Assembly (NCBI GenBank): GCA_017308135.1
Contig: JAFKFM010000007.1
Span: forward strand, 142,001 to 206,000
Origin: Alphaproteobacteria bacterium
Lineage (GTDB): Bacteria > Pseudomonadota > Alphaproteobacteria > CACIAM-22H2
Length of the DNA stretch: 64,000 bases
Direction of reading: 5' to 3'
This document shows, in pieces, positions 58,084 to 64,000 of this stretch. The notes beneath the pieces are model-generated. The model saw nothing but the letters and a program-made list of their open reading frames with translations, did no database searches and was not told the origin of the DNA. A program made the position numbers and the translations under genes. Position 1 is the first letter of the stretch. Every line of letters starts with the position of its first letter.

Positions 58084-58962
58084 ATGGCGCGACCCGGGAC
58101 CACCATGAAGCTGACGGCACCGCTGAAGGTGCTGCTGCAGCGCATGGCGTTCACCGGGTTGATCGGCGCGTCGGTGGGGCTGCTCGTGCTCGGCAAGGCG
58201 GAAGCGCCGGTCGTGGAGCGCGCGCGCATGACGGTCGTCGATGGGGTGGCGCCGATACTCGACGCGATCGGCAAGCCGATCGACACGGCCGCGCGCATGA
58301 TCGACACGGCGCGCCACTACGCCGACGTGCACGAGGAAAACCGCCGTCTGCGCGAGGAAAATCTCCGCCTGCTGCATTGGCAGCAAGTCGCGCGCAATCT
58401 CGAAGCCGAAAACCGCGCGATGCGCGACATGCAGCGCGTGGCGACCGAGCCGGGCCTCACCTTCGTCACCGCGCGCGTGATCGCGGATGCTGGCGGTGCC
58501 TTCGTGCGTTCGGTGCTGATCGCGGCGGGAACGCGTGATGGCATCGCGAAGGGCCAGCCGGCGCTGGTGCCCGACGGTCTGGTCGGGCGCGTGGGCGAAA
58601 CGGGCGAGCGTGCGGCGCGCGTGTTGCTGCTGACCGATTTGAACAGCCATGTGCCCGTGCAGATCGAGGGCACGCGCGATCGCGCGATCATCGACGGCGA
58701 CAACTCCGATATGCCCAAGCTCACCTTCCTGTCGTCGGGGGCGCGGCCCCAGCTGGGCGATCGCATCGTGACGTCGGGCGATGGCGGCGTGTTCCCGCCG
58801 GGCCTGCCGGTGGGCATCGTGGTGCAGACCGGCGAACACGGCGTGCGCGTGCGCCCCTTCGCCGATTTCCATCGCCTGGAGGCGATCCGCATCGTCGATT
58901 ACGGCCTGGCCGGCACGCTGCCGGTCGCCGCACCGCCGCCGCAGCCCCGGCGCGGGCGTTAG
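58084..58962 (+). CDS. mreC: Rod shape-determining protein MreC
   Basis: A 292-residue periplasmic scaffold of the elongation machinery with one N-terminal membrane helix (RMAFTGLIGASVGLLVLG) and a coiled coil (HEENRRLREENLRLLHWQQV, about residues 83-105). A periplasmic beta-barrel domain follows (AGTRDGIAKGQPALVPDGLV; VTSGDGGVFPPGLPVGIVVQ). It joins MreB filaments to PBP2 and RodA. The gene starts ten bases after mreB and ends nine bases before mreD. The proline-rich tail is short. Confidence 0.93.
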   Translation: MARPGTTMKLTAPLKVLLQRMAFTGLIGASVGLLVLGKAEAPVVERARMTVVDGVAPILDAIGKPIDTAARMIDTARHYADVHEENRRLREENLRLLHWQQVARNLEAENRAMRDMQRVATEPGLTFVTARVIADAGGAFVRSVLIAAGTRDGIAKGQPALVPDGLVGRVGETGERAARVLLLTDLNSHVPVQIEGTRDRAIIDGDNSDMPKLTFLSSGARPQLGDRIVTSGDGGVFPPGLPVGIVVQTGEHGVRVRPFADFHRLEAIRIVDYGLAGTLPVAAPPPQPRRGR

Positions 58963-58971
58963 GGCGCGGCG

Positions 58972-59487
58972 ATGGTCGGCGCTGTCTTCGCCCAGCTCGA
59001 CCGGTCGTTGAAGCTGGCGCTGCCCGTCATCTCGACGGTGCTCGCCGTGCTGCTCTCGGTCGTGCCGTTGCCGATCCCCGAATATTCGATGCTTGCCCCC
59101 AATGTCGTGCTGATCTGCGCCTTCTATTGGATCGTGCACCGGCCCGATCTGTTTCCGGCGTGGTGCGCTTTTCTGGTCGGTCTGCTCGACGACGCGTTGT
59201 CGGGCGCGCCGCTGGGCCTCAACGCGCTGGTGCTGCTGCTCGTGCACTACGCCATCGTCGCGCAGCACAAATTTTTCCGCGGCAAAGCGTTCTGGCTGAT
59301 CTGGGCGTCGTTCGCGTTGATCGCGACGGGGGCGGCGATCGTCACCGCGATCGTCGCCTATGCGGCGGCGCATCTCTCGGTCCCGGTCGCGTTGTTCGCG
59401 ACGCAACTCGCCTTGACCATCGCGATCTATCCGGCGATCGGCGCGGTGCTGGGCCGTGTGCAGCGCCTCTTCCTGACGGCGGGGTGA
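58972..59487 (+). CDS. mreD: Rod shape-determining protein MreD
   Basis: A 171-residue integral membrane protein with about five hydrophobic helices (LALPVISTVLAVLLSVVPLP; MLAPNVVLICAFYWIVHRP; LFPAWCAFLVGLLDDALSGA and two more). The LLDDALSGAPLGLNALVLLL stretch is the usual family feature. It belongs to the elongasome and its identity is supported by position between mreC and mrdA. The ATG is preceded by a purine-rich site within the nine-base gap. Confidence 0.9.
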   Translation: MVGAVFAQLDRSLKLALPVISTVLAVLLSVVPLPIPEYSMLAPNVVLICAFYWIVHRPDLFPAWCAFLVGLLDDALSGAPLGLNALVLLLVHYAIVAQHKFFRGKAFWLIWASFALIATGAAIVTAIVAYAAAHLSVPVALFATQLALTIAIYPAIGAVLGRVQRLFLTAG

Positions 59488-59494
59488 GGGGACG

Positions 59495-61393
59495 ATGAAC
59501 CGCCTCATGAACCGCGATCGCGACGCCGCCCGATCCAAGCTGTTCACGCGGCGCTTGGCGCTGCTGGCCGGCGGCAAGATGGCGCTGTTCGGCGTGCTGA
59601 TCGGGCGCATGTATTATTTGCAGGTCGTCGAAGCGGACAAGTACCGCACGATGGCCGACGACAACCGCATCAATCTGCGCCTGCTCGCCCCGCCGCGCGG
59701 GCGCATCGTCGACCGTTACGGCAGGGTCGTCGCGGAGAACCAGCTCAATTACCGCGTCGTCGTCGTCGCCGAGCAGACGGGTTCCGTCGCCGCCACGCTC
59801 GACGCGTTGTCCGAAATCGTGCCGATTTCCGAAACCGAGCGCCGGCGCATTTTGCGCGAAGTGTCGCGCAAGCGCCGCTTCCTGCCGGTGACGGTGAAGG
59901 ACAATCTCGCCTGGGACGATGTCAGCCGCATCGCGGTGAACTCGCCCGATCTGCCCGGCGTATCGATCGATGTGGGCTCGACAAGGCTTTACCCTTTCGG
60001 CGACACCACCTCGCATCTGATCGGTTACGTGGCGCCGCCCGCCGAAAGCGATTTGACCGGCGATCCGCTGTTGGAACTTCCCGATTTCCGCATCGGCCGC
60101 AACGGCATCGAGCGCGTCTACGATCTCGCGTTGCGCGGGCGTGCCGGCAACACGCAGATCGAAGTCAACGCGCTGGGCCGGCCGATCCGCGAGCTTGCGC
60201 GCAACGAAGGCGAGCCGGGGCACGATATCGTGCTCACGCTCGACGCCACGCTGCAGGAATTCACCGCCAAGCGTTTGGCGCAGGAGGAAAGTGCCGCCGC
60301 CGTCGTGATGGACGTCACCAACGGCGATGTCCTGGCGATGGTCTCGCACCCGTCCTACGATCCGCACGAATTCGCGCGCGGCATTTCCGGCCCGGCGTGG
60401 CGCGCGTTGCTCGCCAATTCGAAAGCGCCGCTCACCAACAAGGCGATCTCCGGCCAATACGCGCCGGGCTCCACCTATAAAATGATGGTGGCGCTGGCGG
60501 CGATGGAATCGGGCGTTTCGCCGGATTTCCGGGTCAACTGCCCCGGCCATATGGAATTGGGCGACAATAAATTCCATTGCTGGAAACGCGGCGGCCACGG
60601 CCCGCTCGACATGGTCGAAGCGCTGTCGCAATCCTGCGACGTCTATTTCTACGAAATGGGCCGCCGCATAGGGCCCGAGCGTATGGCCGAAATGGCGCGG
60701 CGCTTCGGTTTGGGTTCGACGTTGTCGATCGATCTGCCGGGCGAGCGCGGCGGCATCATTCCGACGCGCGCATGGAAACAGGCGCGCACCGGCAAGGGCT
60801 GGGCGACCGGCGAATCGCTGGTCGCGTCGATCGGCCAGGGCTACGTTCTGACGACGCCGTTGCAGCTCGCCACGATGACGGCGCGGCTGGTGAACGGTGG
60901 CTTCGCGGTGACGCCACATCTTACGCGCGATATCGTGCAGGAACGGCGCTTGGCCGAACGCCCGCAAGGCAATTTTCCGCCGATCGGCGTGCCGCAAGCC
61001 AATCTCGCGGTCATGCTGCGCGGTATGCGCGCGGTGATCAACGATCCGCGGGGGACCGCATTCCGCCAGCGCATCGTCGATCAGAACTGGACTTTCGGCG
61101 GCAAGACCGGCACCTCGCAGGTGCGCCGCATCACCGAGGAAGAACGCCGCGTGGGCTTGCGCAAACCCGACCAAGTGCCGTGGCGCGAACGCGACCACGC
61201 GCTATTCGTCGGCTACGCGCCGCTCGAATCGCCGCGTTACGCGATTTCGGTGATCGTCGAGCATGGCGGCGGCGGCTCGTCGGTCGCGGCGCCGATCGCG
61301 AAGGAAGTTCTGAGCGAGGCGATGCGCTTGGAACGCGAGCGCGAGCGCACGCGCCCGCAAGGCCCGGCGCGCATCGCGGAACGGAGCGGCTGA
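59495..61393 (+). CDS. mrdA: Penicillin-binding protein 2
   Basis: A 632-residue peptidoglycan transpeptidase of cell elongation. It has one N-terminal membrane helix (ALLAGGKMALFGVLIGRMYY), a PBP dimer domain (about 55-230), and the transpeptidase domain with S326-T-Y-K329 (APGSTYKMM), SQSCD in the SxN position, and KTGTSQV. Elongation PBP2 works with the glycosyltransferase RodA, whose gene follows with a one-base overlap (TGATG). It is the main target of mecillinam-type beta-lactams. The length is normal for the family. Confidence 0.96.
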   Translation: MNRLMNRDRDAARSKLFTRRLALLAGGKMALFGVLIGRMYYLQVVEADKYRTMADDNRINLRLLAPPRGRIVDRYGRVVAENQLNYRVVVVAEQTGSVAATLDALSEIVPISETERRRILREVSRKRRFLPVTVKDNLAWDDVSRIAVNSPDLPGVSIDVGSTRLYPFGDTTSHLIGYVAPPAESDLTGDPLLELPDFRIGRNGIERVYDLALRGRAGNTQIEVNALGRPIRELARNEGEPGHDIVLTLDATLQEFTAKRLAQEESAAAVVMDVTNGDVLAMVSHPSYDPHEFARGISGPAWRALLANSKAPLTNKAISGQYAPGSTYKMMVALAAMESGVSPDFRVNCPGHMELGDNKFHCWKRGGHGPLDMVEALSQSCDVYFYEMGRRIGPERMAEMARRFGLGSTLSIDLPGERGGIIPTRAWKQARTGKGWATGESLVASIGQGYVLTTPLQLATMTARLVNGGFAVTPHLTRDIVQERRLAERPQGNFPPIGVPQANLAVMLRGMRAVINDPRGTAFRQRIVDQNWTFGGKTGTSQVRRITEEERRVGLRKPDQVPWRERDHALFVGYAPLESPRYAISVIVEHGGGGSSVAAPIAKEVLSEAMRLERERERTRPQGPARIAERSG

Positions 61394-62541
61394 TGCCCGC
61401 CCATTCCGCCCTCGGCCAATCGAATAAGCGTCTCAGCCTCGGCGAGAAGCTGCGCCAGATCACCTGGGGCTTGGCGCTGACGATCCTTGCGGTCTCGAGC
61501 ATCGGCTTCGTCATGCTCTATTCGGCCGCCGGCGGCGATTGGGATCCGTGGGCGTCGCGCCAGATCTCGCGCTTCGCGATGGGCTTCGCGATCATGATCG
61601 CGGTCGCGACCGTCGATATCCGTTTCTGGATGAAGGCGGCTTATCCGTTCTACGCGCTATCGGTCGTGCTGCTGGTCGCCGTCGATTTGATGGGCGAGGT
61701 CGGCATGGGCGCCCAACGCTGGCTCGATCTGGGTTTCGTCCAGATCCAGCCGGCCGAGCTCGCCAAGATTTCGATCGTGCTGGTGATCGCGCGCTATTTC
61801 CACGGCATCAATCACGAGCAGATCGGCAATCCGCTCTATCTCGTCTGGCCGATCCTGTTGACGCTGGTGCCGGCCTTCCTGATTTTCAAGCAACCCAAGC
61901 TCGGCACCACGCTGGTCGTGCTGACGACGACGGCGATCGTGTTCTTCATGGCGGGCGTCAGGATGTGGAAATTCATCCTGGTCGCGGCCTCGGCGGCGGG
62001 GGCCGTCCCGATCGCCTGGAGCCTGCTGCGCGATTATCAGCGCCAGCGCGTGTTGACCTTCCTCAACCCCGAAAGCGATCCGCTGGGGGCGGGGTATCAC
62101 ATCATCCAGTCGAAGATCGCGCTGGGCTCGGGCGGGATTTGGGGCAAGGGGCTGGGCGGGGGCACGCAAAGCCATCTGCAATTCCTGCCCGAGAAGCAGA
62201 CCGATTTCATCTTCACCATGCTGTCGGAGGAATTCGGTTTCGTCGGCGGGCTGGTGTTGATCGGGCTTTACACCATCATTGTGCTCTACGGCCTCGCCAT
62301 CGCGTTGCGCGCGCGCAGCCAGTTCGGCCGCTTGGTCGCGGTGGGGCTGCTGTCGGGGATCTATCTCAACGCGCTCATCAACATGGCGATGGTGATGGGG
62401 TTGGTGCCCGTGGTGGGCGAGCCGCTGCCGCTCGTCTCCTATGGCGGCACGTCGATGCTGACCTTGCTGTTCGGATTCGGAATCCTGATCGGCGTCTATG
62501 TGCATCGCGACGTCGTGGTGCCGCGCCGGGGCGATACGTAA
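61393..62541 (+). CDS. rodA: Rod shape-determining protein RodA (SEDS glycosyltransferase)
   Basis: A 382-residue SEDS membrane protein with ten predicted helices that polymerises lipid II during elongation. WLDLGFVQIQPAELAKISIV, QPKLGTTLVVLTTTAIVFF, GKGLGGGTQSHLQFLPEKQT (glycine-rich loop) and LPLVSYGGTSMLTLLFGFGI are family features, with the key Glu/Asp region in PEKQTDFIFTMLSEEFGFVG. The start at 61393 overlaps the mrdA stop by one base. It is the last gene of the operon and is followed by a DnaA box and the tRNA-Lys gene. Confidence 0.95.
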   Translation: MPAHSALGQSNKRLSLGEKLRQITWGLALTILAVSSIGFVMLYSAAGGDWDPWASRQISRFAMGFAIMIAVATVDIRFWMKAAYPFYALSVVLLVAVDLMGEVGMGAQRWLDLGFVQIQPAELAKISIVLVIARYFHGINHEQIGNPLYLVWPILLTLVPAFLIFKQPKLGTTLVVLTTTAIVFFMAGVRMWKFILVAASAAGAVPIAWSLLRDYQRQRVLTFLNPESDPLGAGYHIIQSKIALGSGGIWGKGLGGGTQSHLQFLPEKQTDFIFTMLSEEFGFVGGLVLIGLYTIIVLYGLAIALRARSQFGRLVAVGLLSGIYLNALINMAMVMGLVPVVGEPLPLVSYGGTSMLTLLFGFGILIGVYVHRDVVVPRRGDT

Positions 62542-62555
62542 GCCTCTAAAAGCGT

Positions 62556-62564
62556 TTATCCACA
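62556..62564 (+). promoter_or_regulatory. Perfect DnaA box downstream of rodA
   Basis: TTATCCACA, identical to the DnaA consensus, lies 14 bases after the rodA stop and before the tRNA promoter. A second perfect copy in the same orientation is upstream of mreB at 56791-56799. No cluster of boxes or AT-rich unwinding element is present, so this is not a replication origin. Confidence 0.5.
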
Positions 62565-62590
62565 GGGACTTGCCCTATTGCAAACGGGGC

Positions 62591-62619
62591 TCGACAAAGC
62601 CCGGGGGGCTTGCTACACA
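62591..62619 (+). promoter_or_regulatory. Promoter of tRNA-Lys
   Basis: TCGACA (62591-62596), 17 bases, then TACACA (62614-62619) is a plausible sigma-70 promoter just upstream of the tRNA. Transcription from about 62626 would give a leader of about 15 bases that can pair with the tRNA 5' end (CCTCTCG/CGAGAGG, 62625-62642). Confidence 0.5.
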
Positions 62620-62640
62620 GCGCGCCTCTCGATGCCGAGA

Positions 62641-62716
<76 letters not shown>

Positions 62717-62731
62717 TCGGCCCCGACGAAC

Positions 62732-62762
62732 AAAAGGCCCCGGTTTCCGACCGGGGCTTTTT
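62732..62762 (+). terminator. Intrinsic terminator of tRNA-Lys
   Basis: AAAGGCCCCGGT pairs with ACCGGGGCTTT around TTCCG, followed by TTTT. It ends the tRNA transcript. The bases from 62763 to 62978 contain no gene I can recognise. Confidence 0.9.
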
Positions 62763-62978
62763 TGTTTATTCCCTGTTGGTACCGCGTTGGCCGCCGATAC
62801 GGCCCTTCAGCCGATATCCGACACGCGCAAATTGAATGCGGGCGTTTCGATCGCGACGATGGCAATCCGTTTTGGTCCCAGGCTCCCGCTTTGGTCGGAT
62901 CGTTTGCCGCTGTGCGATCTGTCGCCTTTTGCCCGCTCAATGGAGTAACCGTTTACATTCTGTAACGATAATCGACGC

Positions 62979-64000
62979 CTACCGGAAGCGCTCGGCCAGT
63001 CCAACCGGCTCCGGACGGAATAGACGCGCGTCCATGACGGCGGGATTCGCCGCGATCTCGATCGGGAACGGGATCGAAGACAAGATGTCCTTCGTCATGT
63101 CGATGCCCGGCGCGATCTCGATCAACCGCAGCCCCTTGGCCGTGGTCTCGAACACGGCGCGTTCGGTGACGAAAACGGCTTTGCGGCCTTCCTCCATCGC
63201 GAATTCGGCGTTGTAGCAAAGCTGCTCCACGTTCCCGATGAATTTCCGATGCGCGCCTTCGCGCGTAATGCGTAACGTGCCCCGTCCGGTCTCCACCTCG
63301 AGCCCGCCCGAGGAGAAGGTGCCGCTGAAGACGACCTTCTTCGCGTTCTGGCTGATATTGATGAACCCGCCGACGCCGACGATCTTCGTGCCGAAGCGGC
63401 TGACATTGACGTTGCCGCGCGCGTCGACCTGGGCGAAAGACAGGAATGCGATATCCAACCCGCCGCCGTCGTAGAAGTCGAATTGATACGGTTGATCGAC
63501 TACCGCGTCGTAGTTCTGCGCGGCGCCCGAGTCGACGCCCGTCAACGGCGCGCCGCCGATGAAGCCCTGCTCGTTGGTGAGGACGAAACGATCGAGGATG
63601 TTCTCCTCCGACGCGACGGCGGCGATACCGGTGGAGATGCCGGAGCCCAGATTGCATATCGCGCCGGAAAAGATCTCCATTGCGGCGCGTCTTGCCACGA
63701 TCTTGCGGACGTCGAACGGCACGCGCTTCAACGCCGTTTGCGGGACCCTGAACTCGCCCGCGTAAGCGGGGCTGTATTCGGTCGCGTATGTCTGTGTTTG
63801 ATCGGGATCGACGACGACGAAATCGACCAGGATGCCAGGGATTTTCACGGCGCGCGCCGGCAACGTGCCGCGACGCGCGAGACGCTTCACCTGGACGATG
63901 ACGATGCCGCCCTGGCGTCTCGCCGCCTGGGCGCTCGACAGCATTTCGCCGAGAATGGCTTCGTGCTCCATCGTCACGTTGCCGTCCTCGTCGGCGGTCG
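62979..64000 (-). CDS. Acyl-CoA:carboxylate CoA-transferase (YdiF-like), N-terminus outside window
   Basis: The visible 340 residues are the C-terminal part of a fused two-domain CoA-transferase of the YdiF/acetoacetate-type family, which moves CoA between acids via a glutamyl-CoA intermediate. The beta-domain start has GAICNLGSGISTGIAAVASE, with the likely catalytic Glu in VLTNEQGFIGGAPLTGVDSG. FYDGGGLDIAFLSFAQVDAR, GNVNVSRFGTKIVGVGGFIN and FVTERAVFETTAKGLRLIEI follow. The beginning of the gene lies beyond the right edge (an in-frame ADEDGNVT precedes the first internal Met). It is unrelated to the family III enzyme at 14754. Confidence 0.88.
   Translation of the reverse strand, partial: TADEDGNVTMEHEAILGEMLSSAQAARRQGGIVIVQVKRLARRGTLPARAVKIPGILVDFVVVDPDQTQTYATEYSPAYAGEFRVPQTALKRVPFDVRKIVARRAAMEIFSGAICNLGSGISTGIAAVASEENILDRFVLTNEQGFIGGAPLTGVDSGAAQNYDAVVDQPYQFDFYDGGGLDIAFLSFAQVDARGNVNVSRFGTKIVGVGGFINISQNAKKVVFSGTFSSGGLEVETGRGTLRITREGAHRKFIGNVEQLCYNAEFAMEEGRKAVFVTERAVFETTAKGLRLIEIAPGIDMTKDILSSIPFPIEIAANPAVMDARLFRPEPVGLAERFR

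Noticed and set aside
59342-61198. 618-codon minus-strand frame opposite mreD and mrdA
   Set aside because: PBP2 with intact STYK and KTGT motifs occupies the other strand; the reverse frame shows no family features.

Overview
The window looks like chromosomal DNA of a high-GC alphaproteobacterium, most likely in or near the Rhodospirillales. The strongest evidence is a circularly permuted, two-piece tmRNA gene next to a gene for the alpha-type ClpXP adaptor SspB. Supporting signs are a short relative of the F1-ATPase inhibitor subunit zeta, a homospermidine synthase plus ornithine decarboxylase pair, ThyX in place of ThyA, and GEAS instead of GDGS in the acetolactate synthase. Most genes are ordinary housekeeping or transport genes. 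I see no prophage, insertion sequence or CRISPR array.

Layout. 1-630: HicA/HicB toxin-antitoxin pair, cut by the left edge, with its own promoter. 624-4025: a Rieske oxygenase, then an overlapping trio (DjlA-like, EamA exporter, peptidoglycan amidase) on the minus strand. 4190-9791: a complete peptide-type ABC importer. 9997-14752: a GNAT acetyltransferase, a MarR-like regulator and a fused hydantoinase/oxoprolinase; the last two are each preceded by a perfect palindrome. 14754-23752: a permuted-looking family III CoA-transferase divergent from an EamA exporter, a 2-hydroxyacid dehydrogenase, a PhyH dioxygenase, and a TRAP importer of the 2-oxoacid type with a 2-keto-acid hydratase. 23749-29949: two TerC proteins, DUF4112, AsmA-like, Sel1, ribbon-helix-helix and fumarase C genes.

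30203-34413: a receiver protein whose phospho-acceptor Asp is Glu, a partner resembling a HPt domain without its His, then a roughly 590-base structured leader with a possible 16-residue leader peptide ahead of homospermidine synthase and ornithine decarboxylase. 34394-39561: RsmC-like methyltransferase, a hypothetical protein, QueC, a PAS protein, a glutathione transferase and a class I fumarase. 39643-43546: a soluble double-PAS chemoreceptor with a structured 5' leader that can sequester its ribosome binding site, then sspB, the permuted tmRNA gene, thyX and the zeta-like gene.

43548-52190: a SPOR lipoprotein, Mrp/ApbC, HflK-HflC, DegP, UbiX, SerB and MiaA. 52257-55672: ilvI-ilvH-ilvC, ending in a strong terminator. 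55836-56645: an isolated minimal flagellin. 57033-62541: mreB-mreC-mreD-mrdA-rodA, the cell elongation operon, flanked by two perfect DnaA boxes. 62641-62716: tRNA-Lys(CTT) with promoter and terminator. 62979 to the right edge: an acetate/acyl-type CoA-transferase, cut by the window end.

The most unusual material is regulatory. It comprises the tmRNA beside its tag adaptor, the two structured leaders, the repeated operator-like motif around the MarR gene, and the receiver/HPt-like pair that lacks both phosphorylatable residues.
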